In this document: positions 1 to 7,577 of the stretch, in pieces
Layout of the letters: every line of letters starts with the position of its first letter
Position numbering within the stretch: position 1 is the stretch's first letter
Virus record (IMG/VR): IMGVR_UViG_3300033148_009356
Span: 1 to 40,298 of that record
Direction: 5' to 3' (one strand)
Origin: a virus
DNA length: 40,298 bases
Program-made: the position numbers and the translations under genes
Notes under the pieces: model-generated
Told to the model about the DNA's origin: nothing
The model's input: the letters and a program-made list of their open reading frames with translations, nothing else
Databases searched by the model: none

Positions 1-180
1 AAAGTGATTCTCAAAAGGATTGAGTTTCATTTCACAAGGTCAAGAGGAGAAAGCTGGAAAGTTGAGAAGTTAAACTATATTGGGAAATATACTTTTTACA
101 TTTCGAACAGGCGGTATTTTAAAACTGAGGAAAAGGCAAGAAAGTTTTATGAGGAAAGATTGAAGGAGTTGAGAAAGTGA
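1..180 (+). CDS. hypothetical protein, 5' end outside window
   Basis: Frame 1 is open from the first base to a TGA at 178-180 and encodes about 59 residues that are rich in Lys, Arg, Glu and aromatic residues. A GTG at base 4 could be a start, but the frame is open to the edge, so the gene is probably truncated by the window. The stop overlaps the GTG start of the next gene (AAGTGA), the tight coupling seen all along this strand. The charged C-terminal half looks helical. I do not recognise a family. Confidence 0.55.
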   Translation, partial: KVILKRIEFHFTRSRGESWKVEKLNYIGKYTFYISNRRYFKTEEKARKFYEERLKELRK

Positions 181-407
181 AGTGGTTTGGTTTGCCTGAG
201 AAAGAAGCGAAGAAGTTGCCTGAAGAAATAAAAGGATTGTTGAAAGAGTGTGTTCTTAAAGAAGATTTTGAAAAGTCCCATAAACTCCAGATTTTTATGC
301 TAAAAAAGGAAAGAAAAGAAACCCAGAAAACAATCAAGCATTTACAAGACCAGATTGGTTTTTGGGTTGATAGAGAAGCAAGAAAACAAGCAGGTGGTAA
401 GGAATGA
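177..407 (+). CDS. small charged hypothetical protein
   Basis: A 76-residue protein read from a GTG that overlaps the upstream stop. It is strongly charged (Lys/Glu-rich) and predicted mostly helical, with a possible short coiled coil around residues 40-60. No family motif is recognised. It overlaps the next small gene at an ATGA junction and belongs to the same run of coupled small genes. Confidence 0.55.
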   Translation: MKWFGLPEKEAKKLPEEIKGLLKECVLKEDFEKSHKLQIFMLKKERKETQKTIKHLQDQIGFWVDREARKQAGGKE

Positions 408-517
408 AATATGTGTGTATTCTTTGTGATGAAAAATTTGGTTCTAAAAAGTCTTTGATTTCTCACTTAGAGGATGAGATTGATATGGCTCAAGAAGAAG
501 CAATGAACGCAGAATAG
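404..517 (+). CDS. 37-residue CxxC miniprotein
   Basis: The ATG overlaps the stop of the preceding gene (GGAATGAAA), and GGTGGTAAGG upstream can serve as ribosome site. The 37-residue product starts with a CILC pair followed by a SH about a dozen residues later, like the first half of a C2H2 finger, then an acidic tail. Only one His is present, so metal binding would need a partner or another ligand. Function unknown. Confidence 0.45.
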   Translation: MKYVCILCDEKFGSKKSLISHLEDEIDMAQEEAMNAE

Positions 518-589
518 CAAACTGACAAAAACAACAAAAAAACAGGTGGAAAAGAAATGAATCTTGATGAGAGTGAAAGAGGCGATTGA

Positions 590-844
590 ATGAGCAAAAC
601 TTTGAGAAAATATATTGATACTAAAAACAGAGAGCTATATGTTACTGCTTTTGTTGCAGGAGAATATGGCGCAGGTATTCAATTTACAACAGGCAAAAAT
701 GATTACTGTTGTTTATCCGAAAATCAAATAAAGGATTTAATCAAAGTTTTAGAAAACCGACTTAAAAGAAAGAGGGGATATAGGGCAACTGATTGGGGCG
801 AAGGAAAAGAAGTTCATCCAGAAATAACAGAGGCGGTTGAATGA
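590..844 (+). CDS. hypothetical protein, 84 aa
   Basis: An 84-residue protein with a GAGGCG ribosome site just before its ATG. The first half looks beta-rich and contains a CC pair, followed by a basic helix (NRLKRKRG) and an acidic tail. No family is recognised. The stop overlaps the ATG of the next gene (GAATGA), consistent with co-translation. Confidence 0.55.
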   Translation: MSKTLRKYIDTKNRELYVTAFVAGEYGAGIQFTTGKNDYCCLSENQIKDLIKVLENRLKRKRGYRATDWGEGKEVHPEITEAVE

Positions 845-1182
845 CTGAGAAGGTTTTTGTGTGCGAGTGCGGAAGCAAAAAGCATTATGCCAAAGGATTG
901 TGCCAAAAATGCTATGACCGTAAATATTTTCAAAAGCCTGAAGTTAAAGCAAGACGAAAAGAATATTTAAGAGAATATTTTCAAAGGCCTGAGAGTAAAG
1001 CAAAACTAAAAGAGTATCACAGAGAATATTATCAAAGGCCTGAGATTAAAGCAAAACAAAAAGAATATATGAGAGAATATTACCAAAGACCTGAGATTAA
1101 AGCAAGACGAAAAGTGTATTTGAGAGAGTATCGTCAAAGACCAGAAGTTAAAGCAAGACAAACCAAGAATATGAAAAAGTAA
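841..1182 (+). CDS. zinc-knuckle protein with 18-residue Y-QRPE-KAR repeats
   Basis: The N-terminus carries a four-Cys metal site (CECG near residue 8, then CQKCY near residue 21). It is followed by about five 18-residue repeats of the form YxQRPExKARxKEYxRE, coded by 54-base DNA repeats at about 930-1146. Strongly basic, so nucleic-acid binding is a reasonable inference. The last residues (TKNMKK) break the repeat pattern. In the -1 frame the same DNA reads NQEYEKVRKKIIE then stop, which fits the repeat and suggests that one A is missing from an A-run near 1158-1162. The 3' end is duplicated exactly (1136-1270). Related repeat proteins with a C-x2-C head occur in phage genomes; role unknown. 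Confidence 0.6.
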   Translation: MTEKVFVCECGSKKHYAKGLCQKCYDRKYFQKPEVKARRKEYLREYFQRPESKAKLKEYHREYYQRPEIKAKQKEYMREYYQRPEIKARRKVYLREYRQRPEVKARQTKNMKK

Positions 1183-1270
1183 GAAAAAAAATAATTGAAT
1201 AAAAGACCAGAAGTTAAAGCAAGACAAACCAAGAATATGAAAAAGTAAGAAAAAAAATAATTGAATAAAA
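1136..1270 (+). repeat. exact 66-base tandem duplication at a gene 3' end
   Basis: The segment starting at 1136 recurs identically 66 bases later, from 1202, and identity ends near 1270. It covers the last repeat unit and stop codon of the preceding gene plus the A-rich spacer. The second copy has no start codon of its own and lies in the 104-base gap before the glycosyltransferase gene at 1287. Either a recent tandem duplication or an assembly artefact. Confidence 0.85.
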
Positions 1271-1286
1271 AAAAGAGGTAAAAAAA

Positions 1287-2348
1287 ATGAAAATATGTTA
1301 CGTTATTCCAAGCGGTTTCGTCTGCGGAGGAAACAGAATAGTAGGAATTCACTGCAGGAAACTGGCAGAAAGAGGGCACGATATGTCAATTGCCTTGATT
1401 AATCCTTACATGTTTCCAAGGAATTGGATTCAAAAAATAGCAGGAGAAAAAGTCAACATAATCGGATTCAATTCCCCAAACATCAACTTCAAAGAATTTG
1501 ATGCAATAGTTGCAACATACTTTCAAACAGTCTTCAACATCAAGGAAATAGAGAACCGATTGTCAAACTCATGCGAAAAATATTACTTTGTTCAGCAATT
1601 AGAGAACAGAATGGTTGACCACCCGCTTGAAAAAGCAGCCGCAACCTACACTTATTCTTTGAAAGATTTCAGGTTGTTCACAGAAGCCAGGTGGATTCAA
1701 AAAGATTTAGAGGCTTGGGGCAGGGATGATGTTTCCCTTGTTCCAAACGCTCAAGAGCTTCCGAAAAAAGTGAAGTTGCTGCCACGTTCTAAGCGAAAGG
1801 TTGTGTTGATTGAAGGAAGTCTTGCTCCAAAGAAAGGGGTTGCAGATGGCTTGAGGGCTCTTGATGGGTTGGACTGTGACAAGTGGTTGTTAACTAATTC
1901 TCAGAAAGAACAATGCAGCGGGCTCGGTTTTGACAAAGTCTTCTCCCGGGTGTCATGGGTTGAAGCGCTTGAAGTAATCAAGACAGCTGACATCTTACTA
2001 AAACCTTCTTATTTGGAAGGTTCTCCTACTCCGCACATGGAAGCAATGGGTTTGGGAACTGCTTTGGTTTCCACCAACTGCACAGGTGTTGAAGAGTACT
2101 GTGTTGATAAGTTCAATTCCTTGTTATGCAATGTGGGAGATGTTGGCTGTATGCGTTCAAATATTAGGCGTTTGCTGTTGGATGATGAATTAAGAGGAAA
2201 ACTTGTTGCTAATGGCTTGAAGTCTGCGGAGGGTTTTTCTTCTTGGAAACCTTCTATTGACAAGCTTGCTGAGTTGTTTGATTGGAAAGAAGGCTTGTTT
2301 GGTTTTGTTAAAGAAACAAAAAAAGACAGGTGGGAAGATGAAGTGTGA
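1287..2348 (+). CDS. GT4-like (GT-B fold) glycosyltransferase
   Basis: A 353-residue protein with the layout of family 4 glycosyltransferases. The N-terminal Rossmann half opens with IPSGFVCGGNRIV and the RKLAERGHD helix. The C-terminal nucleotide-sugar half has GSLAPKKG near residue 178, the donor-binding EGSPTPHMEAMGLG near 244-257 (E-x7-E pattern), and TNCTGVEEY. It would transfer a sugar from an activated donor to a glycan or protein in the cytoplasm. It starts after an AAGAGGT ribosome site and opens the glycan cassette. It overlaps the DNA methyltransferase gene by 11 bases. Donor and acceptor cannot be read from sequence. Confidence 0.88.
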   Translation: MKICYVIPSGFVCGGNRIVGIHCRKLAERGHDMSIALINPYMFPRNWIQKIAGEKVNIIGFNSPNINFKEFDAIVATYFQTVFNIKEIENRLSNSCEKYYFVQQLENRMVDHPLEKAAATYTYSLKDFRLFTEARWIQKDLEAWGRDDVSLVPNAQELPKKVKLLPRSKRKVVLIEGSLAPKKGVADGLRALDGLDCDKWLLTNSQKEQCSGLGFDKVFSRVSWVEALEVIKTADILLKPSYLEGSPTPHMEAMGLGTALVSTNCTGVEEYCVDKFNSLLCNVGDVGCMRSNIRRLLLDDELRGKLVANGLKSAEGFSSWKPSIDKLAELFDWKEGLFGFVKETKKDRWEDEV

Positions 2349-3111
2349 TTTGATTCAGGGTAATTGTTTGGAAGAATTGAAGAAACTGCCTGATGAATCT
2401 ATTGACTTGGTGCTGACAGATCCGCCTTATAATATTAGTCAAGATGGAAAACAAATAACCAGAAATAATTTAAAATTTGGAGTTTATAAAAGAGATACTT
2501 CAATAAAACTTGATTTTGGAGAATGGGATAAGATGTCAGAAACAGATTATTTATCTTTTACTGAATGTTGGTTTGCTGAAGTAACAAGGACAATGAAACC
2601 AAAAGCGTGGATTTACATTTTTTTTGATAAGATGAGAATTGGTTATTTTGATTTGTTTCTGGCTAAGAAATATGGGATAAATCCTAAAACAATAATTGTG
2701 TGGAATAAAACAAATCCCACCCCACAATTTAGAAAAGCTAATTGGACATCTGCATCAGAGTTTATTTGGGCGGGAACAAAAGGAAAAGCAGGATTAAAAA
2801 ATTTTGGAAGACAAACTGAGATGAAATCTTATTTTTTAAGTCCAAATAAAAGTAGTTATGGCAAAACTTCTCACCCTACTGAAAAGCCAGTTGCATTGTG
2901 TGAATATTTAATCAAACCTTCAACTTTTGAAGGTGATGTTGTGTTGGATTGTTTTATGGGTTCTGGAACTACTGGTGTTGCGTGTATGCGACTTGGAAGA
3001 AAATTTATTGGAATTGAAAAAGAAAAAGAATACTTTGAAATTGCTGAAGCAAGAATCAAACCATTCAAAGAACAAACAAAATTAGCAAAAAAAGGAGTAG
3101 TGGTTAAATGA
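2338..3111 (+). CDS. DNA adenine-N6/cytosine-N4 methyltransferase
   Basis: A 257-residue amino-methyltransferase of DNA. The catalytic DPPY is at residues 28-31, HPTEKP at 179-184 and the SAM-binding FMGSGTTG at 206-213, so the catalytic motif precedes the SAM motif (class beta order). I chose the ATG at 2338 because it follows AGGTGGGAAG and leads directly into the family's usual N-terminus; an upstream in-frame ATG at 2257 would lie deep in the preceding gene. No restriction enzyme gene is adjacent, so this is probably a stand-alone viral methylase protecting against host restriction or marking the genome. The recognition site is not predictable. Confidence 0.93.
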   Translation: MKCDLIQGNCLEELKKLPDESIDLVLTDPPYNISQDGKQITRNNLKFGVYKRDTSIKLDFGEWDKMSETDYLSFTECWFAEVTRTMKPKAWIYIFFDKMRIGYFDLFLAKKYGINPKTIIVWNKTNPTPQFRKANWTSASEFIWAGTKGKAGLKNFGRQTEMKSYFLSPNKSSYGKTSHPTEKPVALCEYLIKPSTFEGDVVLDCFMGSGTTGVACMRLGRKFIGIEKEKEYFEIAEARIKPFKEQTKLAKKGVVVK

Positions 3112-4109
3112 AAACACTGGTTATAGGAGGCGCAGGATATGTTGGCTCTGTTTTAACAGAAAGGCTTGTTGGCAGGGGCTTTGATGTAAAAATCTTTGAC
3201 AACTTCCTGTTTGGAACAGAAGGACTAAACAATGTCAGGGACAGAATAGAGCTTGTTAAGGGAGATATGCGAACACCGCCTGAAGACTTGTTCAAAAACA
3301 TTGAATCAGTTATTTGTCTTGGCGGATATTCCAACGACCCAATGGCTGAGTTTGACAGAAAAAGAAATTTTGAACTCAACAGAGATGCGGTTCTTAAATG
3401 TGCGGGGATATCCAAGAAATTGGGAGTTAAAAAGTTTGTTTACGCTTCAACGTGCAGTATTTATGATGTTAGCGAGTTAAATGAAGATGTTGAGTTCACA
3501 GAAACAAGCAAAGTCAATCCAACATCATCTTATGGGCAGAGCAAACATGAGGCAGAGAAGGGCCTTAACAGGTTGGCTGACAAAAACTTTGAAATTGCTA
3601 TTCTCAGGAAAGGAACTGTGTTCGGTTGGAGCCCAAGAATGAGGTATGACCTTGTAGTCAATACTTTTGTAAAAGATGGGCTGGCAAAAGGCTGGATTTC
3701 TCTTTTCAATGGCGGGGAAATATGGCGACCTTTGATTCACATTAAAGATGCTGCTGATGCTTACATTCAGGCGATTTCTTCTGACTTCAAAGGAACTGTG
3801 AACATTGCTTATGACAACTATAGGATTTCAGAAGTTGCAATGCGGGTTTATGATATATTTAAAAGCCACAATCTTCCGCTTGATTTTAACCTGCAATATT
3901 CCAATATGCCTGTGAGAAACTATCGTGTGAACACAGACAAGATGAGAAACAAGCTTGGCTTCAAGCCAAGAATAGGAATCCAGGAAGGCGCTGCTGAAAT
4001 ACTTGAAAAAAGCAAAGAAATTAATACTTCCCGCCCGCTTTATTATAATATTGAATGGTTAAAGCTTGTGAGAAAAATTCAAAGTGAAATAGGAAACAGG
4101 GAGGTGTGA
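3108..4109 (+). CDS. NAD-dependent sugar epimerase/dehydratase (extended SDR)
   Basis: A 333-residue extended short-chain dehydrogenase. The NAD-binding GGAGYVG is at residues 7-13, the serine-region STC at 114-116 and the catalytic YGQSK at 142-146. The C-terminal half fits the sugar-nucleotide binding lobe of UDP-glucose 4-epimerase or dTDP-glucose 4,6-dehydratase relatives. It acts on a nucleotide sugar in the cytoplasm. The ATG overlaps the stop of the methyltransferase (AAATGA). With the RmlD- and RmlC-like genes downstream it could supply a deoxy-sugar precursor, but epimerase versus dehydratase activity is not separable here. Confidence 0.88.
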   Translation: MKTLVIGGAGYVGSVLTERLVGRGFDVKIFDNFLFGTEGLNNVRDRIELVKGDMRTPPEDLFKNIESVICLGGYSNDPMAEFDRKRNFELNRDAVLKCAGISKKLGVKKFVYASTCSIYDVSELNEDVEFTETSKVNPTSSYGQSKHEAEKGLNRLADKNFEIAILRKGTVFGWSPRMRYDLVVNTFVKDGLAKGWISLFNGGEIWRPLIHIKDAADAYIQAISSDFKGTVNIAYDNYRISEVAMRVYDIFKSHNLPLDFNLQYSNMPVRNYRVNTDKMRNKLGFKPRIGIQEGAAEILEKSKEINTSRPLYYNIEWLKLVRKIQSEIGNREV

Positions 4110-4111
4110 AA

Positions 4112-4285
4112 ATGAAATTGATGATGTCTAAAGAAGAAATGAAAAAAGCATTTTGCAAAGCGATTGATGAAAGTAAAAAGATAGTCAAATATGAAATATC
4201 TACTTTTGGAGAAAACAAAAAATACACAAGAGTAGAAATTGTGGTTGAAACAACAGAGTTTGAAAAATTTAAGGTGGAAGAATGA
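4112..4285 (+). CDS. small hypothetical protein, 57 aa
   Basis: A 57-residue ORF two bases after the epimerase stop, with a GGGAGGTG ribosome site before its ATG. The stop overlaps the start of the next gene (GAATGA). The N-terminus is a Lys/Met-rich helix and the C-terminus looks like two beta strands (YTRVEIVVETTEFEKF). No family is recognised. Its junctions with both neighbours argue that it is real. Confidence 0.55.
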   Translation: MKLMMSKEEMKKAFCKAIDESKKIVKYEISTFGENKKYTRVEIVVETTEFEKFKVEE

Positions 4286-5166
4286 AAATTCTAATAACTG
4301 GTGGGGAAGGACAACTTGCCTATGACTTAATCAAGGAACTTGAGAAAGACCACGAACTCGCTTGGTATTCAAAAGAAGGAATGGACATAACAAACAAAGA
4401 GCAATGTGAAAAAGTTATTGCAAAAGACAAGCCAGACATAGTCATTAACACTGCTGCTTTTCACAATGTTGATGAGTGCGAGAAGAATCCTCAGAAAGCG
4501 TTTGAAGTTAATGCTTTTGGGGTTAAAAAATTGGCTGAGATTTGCAAAAAGAGTAATACGAAACTTGTGCATGTTTCAACAGACTATGTGTTTGGAGATG
4601 GGCCTGCAATAGACCTTGCCGAACATTTTGTTCCAACCCCGATGAATGTGTATGGGTTGAGCAAATATTTGGGAGAACAATTTGTTGAAAGAATCCTCAA
4701 ATATAATAGGTTTTTAATTGTAAGAACATCTGGCTTATTTGGAGTTAAAGGACCAAGCGGAAAACCTTACAACTTCATTGACTTAATGTTAAAACTTGCA
4801 AAAGAAGGAAAACCAATCAAAGTTGTTAACGACCAACAGTTTTGCCCAACATTCACAGAAGACTTAGCAAAGATGTTGAAAAAAGCCATTGAAAACAAAG
4901 CCAATGGTTTTCTCCATTTAGCAGGGGGTGGTGATCCTTGCACTTGGTTTAAATTGGCGAAGTTTGCAATAAAACAAGCAGGGCTTGAAGCAGACATCAA
5001 ACCACAGACAACAGAAGAAAGCGGTGCTATTGCAATACGCCCAATTTATTCAGCTCTTACAACAAACCACGAAAAATATATACTTAGAGATTGGAAAGAA
5101 GCAGTAAAGGATTATTTAGTAAAAAAAGAAGAATATGAAGAAGCAAAAACATTCTTGGAGGAATGA
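4282..5166 (+). CDS. rmlD-like: dTDP-4-dehydrorhamnose reductase-like protein (RmlD family)
   Basis: A 294-residue RmlD/RfbD-type SDR. The cofactor motif GGEGQLA is at residues 7-13, NTAAFHNVDECE at 56-67, STDYVF at 99-104 and the catalytic YGLSK at 124-128. This family reduces dTDP-4-keto-6-deoxy-L-mannose to dTDP-L-rhamnose with NAD(P)H. The RmlC-like cupin follows after one tiny gene, giving the reduction/epimerisation pair. RmlA is absent, so the precursor would come from the host or from another sugar. Length and motifs are standard for the family. Confidence 0.9.
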   Translation: MKILITGGEGQLAYDLIKELEKDHELAWYSKEGMDITNKEQCEKVIAKDKPDIVINTAAFHNVDECEKNPQKAFEVNAFGVKKLAEICKKSNTKLVHVSTDYVFGDGPAIDLAEHFVPTPMNVYGLSKYLGEQFVERILKYNRFLIVRTSGLFGVKGPSGKPYNFIDLMLKLAKEGKPIKVVNDQQFCPTFTEDLAKMLKKAIENKANGFLHLAGGGDPCTWFKLAKFAIKQAGLEADIKPQTTEESGAIAIRPIYSALTTNHEKYILRDWKEAVKDYLVKKEEYEEAKTFLEE

Positions 5167-5170
5167 TATA

Positions 5171-5251
5171 ATGACTTATGGTAAACCAAAAAGAGATGGC
5201 TCAGGCAAAGGAGTCCGAGCAAACAGAAAAAGGAATCCAGCTTGTAAATAA
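5171..5251 (+). CDS. 26-residue basic Gly/Lys/Arg miniprotein
   Basis: An ATG five bases after the RmlD stop opens a 27-codon frame. The product begins MTYGKPKRDGSGKG and ends with a basic stretch and a single Cys (NPACK). Short basic proteins with a GKPKRDGSGKG-like start have, to my recollection, been seen in other viral genomes, but I cannot verify this. GAGGAATG upstream could serve as ribosome site. No function is known; nucleic-acid or glycan contact is only a guess. Confidence 0.5.
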   Translation: MTYGKPKRDGSGKGVRANRKRNPACK

Positions 5252-5269
5252 AAACGGAGGCGATGTAAA

Positions 5270-5722
5270 TTGGAACCAAAAGTAATTGATTTGGAAAGAC
5301 ATCAAGATGACAGAGGATACTTGTATGAGGTTATTCATGGCTCTGACAAGTTTATGGATAAGTTCGGGCAGGTGTATGTGGTTGGAAACCCAGTGAGAGG
5401 AATAGTGCGAGCATACCACAAGCACAAAGAATTATGGGACTACTTTCACATAATCAAGGGAAGTGCAAAGTTTGTAATATGGCATGAAAGTCAAGAAAAC
5501 ACAGAGTTAGATAAAGTAGATAAAAAAGTGTTTGTCCTATCAGATAGAAAACCACAACTTTTAATAGTCCCTGCAGGTTGGTATCATGGGTGGCAATCGC
5601 TTGAAGATGACACAATCCTTGTTTCAACCGCAAACAGAGAATACAATCATTCAAATCCTGATGAGAAACGAATAGACCCATACTGTCTTGGGGCTGACAT
5701 TTGGGAGGTTGAGTATAAATGA
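5270..5722 (+). CDS. rmlC-like: RmlC-like cupin, sugar 3,5-epimerase family
   Basis: A 150-residue cupin. DDRGYLYEV is at residues 13-21, RAYHKHKELWDYF at 47-59, PAGWYHGW at 101-108 and NPDEKRIDPY at 129-138, which together match the dTDP-4-dehydrorhamnose 3,5-epimerase family (RmlC). His50 or His52 would be the general base. The start is a TTG with a clear GGAGG ten bases upstream; no in-frame ATG precedes the conserved region. It probably works on the substrate of the RmlD-like enzyme just upstream. Related 3-epimerases or isomerases of keto-deoxy sugars are the alternative. Confidence 0.85.
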   Translation: MEPKVIDLERHQDDRGYLYEVIHGSDKFMDKFGQVYVVGNPVRGIVRAYHKHKELWDYFHIIKGSAKFVIWHESQENTELDKVDKKVFVLSDRKPQLLIVPAGWYHGWQSLEDDTILVSTANREYNHSNPDEKRIDPYCLGADIWEVEYK

Positions 5723-6174
5723 AACTTGACTTGGGATGCGGGAAAAACAAGCACGAAGGATTCATAGGAGTGGACAAAAGAGACATTCCGGGAGTAGACA
5801 TCATTCAAGACCTTGAACAAGGACTGCCCAACATCGCTTCAAACTCTTGCAGTGAAATCCTCGCATCCCACGTAATGGAACACATTCACGACATCTTTCC
5901 TCTAATGAAAGACTGCCACAGGGTGTTGAGAAACGAAGGAAAAATGACTATTTTAGTTCCTTCACCTAAATCCCCCTACTTCTTTGGAGACCCGACTCAT
6001 GTCAAGTTTTATGGTTTAAGCAGTTTTTCAACCTTTTTTGGGCATGAAGGAAAAGGAATGGAAAGAGCTGATTATGGCGTGGATTACAAATTCAAAACAG
6101 TTGAAAACACAGAACAAGAAAACGAGTTTGACAAAACCATTGAAATCAAAACTGTGCTGGAGGCGATGAAGTGA
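5719..6174 (+). CDS. SAM-dependent methyltransferase (class I)
   Basis: A 151-residue Rossmann methyltransferase. The SAM motif LDLGCGKN is at residues 3-10, the acidic ribose contact at GVDKRD, the motif II region ASHVMEHI near 50, and CHRVLRNEGKM near 74, typical of methyltransferase type 11. The protein is shorter than usual and begins almost directly at motif I. Placed between sugar genes, it may O- or N-methylate a glycan. The start overlaps the cupin stop (AAATGA) and the stop overlaps the next GTG start. Confidence 0.85.
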   Translation: MKLDLGCGKNKHEGFIGVDKRDIPGVDIIQDLEQGLPNIASNSCSEILASHVMEHIHDIFPLMKDCHRVLRNEGKMTILVPSPKSPYFFGDPTHVKFYGLSSFSTFFGHEGKGMERADYGVDYKFKTVENTEQENEFDKTIEIKTVLEAMK

Positions 6175-7577
6175 CTTTCTTCTCAGTAGTGATTCCTGTT
6201 TACAACAGGTATGAACAACTTGAAGTGGCTTTGGATTCAGTTAGAAATCAAAGCTTTAAAGATTTTGAAATAATAGTAATAGACGACGGCTCAGACAACA
6301 ATGAGAAAATCCAAGCAATATGCACTAAATTCGGAGCAAAATACAAAGCCATAAGGCATTCGGGAATATCAGTAGCAAGGAATGCTGGGACTTCTCAGGC
6401 AGAAGGAAAGTATATTGTGGTTCTTGACTCTGATGATGCAATGCTTCCAGACAGGTTAATGATTACAAAGCAGGCAATTGACTTGTCAAAAGCAGACTGG
6501 ATTTATGGGGATTCATTAGGAGCTTCAGAAATAGGCGGGTTCAGAGAATTCAACAGCAGAGCAATTAGCTTAGAAAGGCTCATGACAGGAGAAACTACCC
6601 ATGTTTCATGGGCGGTTAAAAAAGACACATTGGAAAAAGTAGGCGGGTATGATAAAAGACCAAAAGTAAACTACAGGGGAGGAGACGATTTTGAGCTTTC
6701 TCTTCGGTTGTACAAAGCAGGTACAAGCTCTTTTTGCATTGATTTGCCTTTAACTTGGAGAACTCTCGTTGGAAACGACAGGATAACTAAAACCAATCTC
6801 ATGAAAAGATATGCTATTGTAAAAGAACTAAGAATAGATTTTTTAAAAAAACTCGGACACAGGCAAAGATTTAAAGTGTTGGAAAATATTGGCATTAATG
6901 AGGGTGTGAAGAAAAGGCAGGAAAAATTAGGAAATGTAATTTCAGTGATTTCAACGGTTTATAAGGACAGAATAAAAGACGTTAAAAGATTCATAGAATT
7001 TTATGATAAAGAAGAATATCCTTTTTTTGAAGTGGTTCTTGTTTCAGATGTTCCAATCGAGTTTAGAAGAGACTGGTTGATAAACATAATCAGCGATTAC
7101 CCTGATCAACCAAGGGCTTCCATGAAAAATGACGCATTAAAACTGTGTTCCGGAGACTTAATTTTGTTCCAAGACATTGATGTTTTCCCAGAAAATCTTC
7201 AAGCGATAATCCAGTCAACGAAAAGGTTTCCTGAACGAGGAATAATTCATTCAAAAATATCCCAAAAAAAAGATGGTTCTTGGGGAACCACTGATGATGA
7301 GTGGAGGCTGAAAAAAATCAGCAACAACGAACCTGTATGGAAGTTAATGGGCGGGGGAACATTCAGCATTCCAAGAGATTTGATTACTGTTAAATGGGAT
7401 GAAAGGTTTGATGGTGCTTGGGGGCTTGAAGATAATGATTTTGGACTGCAATTGTCTGAAAAAGGAGTGAACCTTGTTTATGATGAAAAATCTGTGTTCA
7501 GGCATTACTGGCATCCTGAAAAAAGAGACATATCTAACAATCTAAAAAAATTTGAAAGAAAATGGGGTTGCGTATGA
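6171..7577 (+). CDS. two-domain glycosyltransferase (GT2 + GT7C-like)
   Basis: A 468-residue protein with two GT-A folds. Domain 1 (about 1-230) starts FFSVVIPVYNRYEQ, has the metal-binding DSDD at 86-89 and a GGDDFELSLRL motif near 170-180. Domain 2 (about 255-460) has FQDIDVFPE at 333-341 and WGLEDNDFG at 417-425, the latter resembling the catalytic region of galactosyltransferase-7/chondroitin-polymerase relatives. Two active sites in one chain suggest a polymerase that adds two sugars in turn. The start is a GTG overlapping the methyltransferase stop. Sugar specificity is unknown. Confidence 0.88.
   Translation: MTFFSVVIPVYNRYEQLEVALDSVRNQSFKDFEIIVIDDGSDNNEKIQAICTKFGAKYKAIRHSGISVARNAGTSQAEGKYIVVLDSDDAMLPDRLMITKQAIDLSKADWIYGDSLGASEIGGFREFNSRAISLERLMTGETTHVSWAVKKDTLEKVGGYDKRPKVNYRGGDDFELSLRLYKAGTSSFCIDLPLTWRTLVGNDRITKTNLMKRYAIVKELRIDFLKKLGHRQRFKVLENIGINEGVKKRQEKLGNVISVISTVYKDRIKDVKRFIEFYDKEEYPFFEVVLVSDVPIEFRRDWLINIISDYPDQPRASMKNDALKLCSGDLILFQDIDVFPENLQAIIQSTKRFPERGIIHSKISQKKDGSWGTTDDEWRLKKISNNEPVWKLMGGGTFSIPRDLITVKWDERFDGAWGLEDNDFGLQLSEKGVNLVYDEKSVFRHYWHPEKRDISNNLKKFERKWGCV

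Noticed and set aside
557-589. Ten-residue frame MNLDESERGD before the gene at 590
   Set aside because: Too short to support, although its stop overlaps the next ATG; it may only be a coupling ORF.
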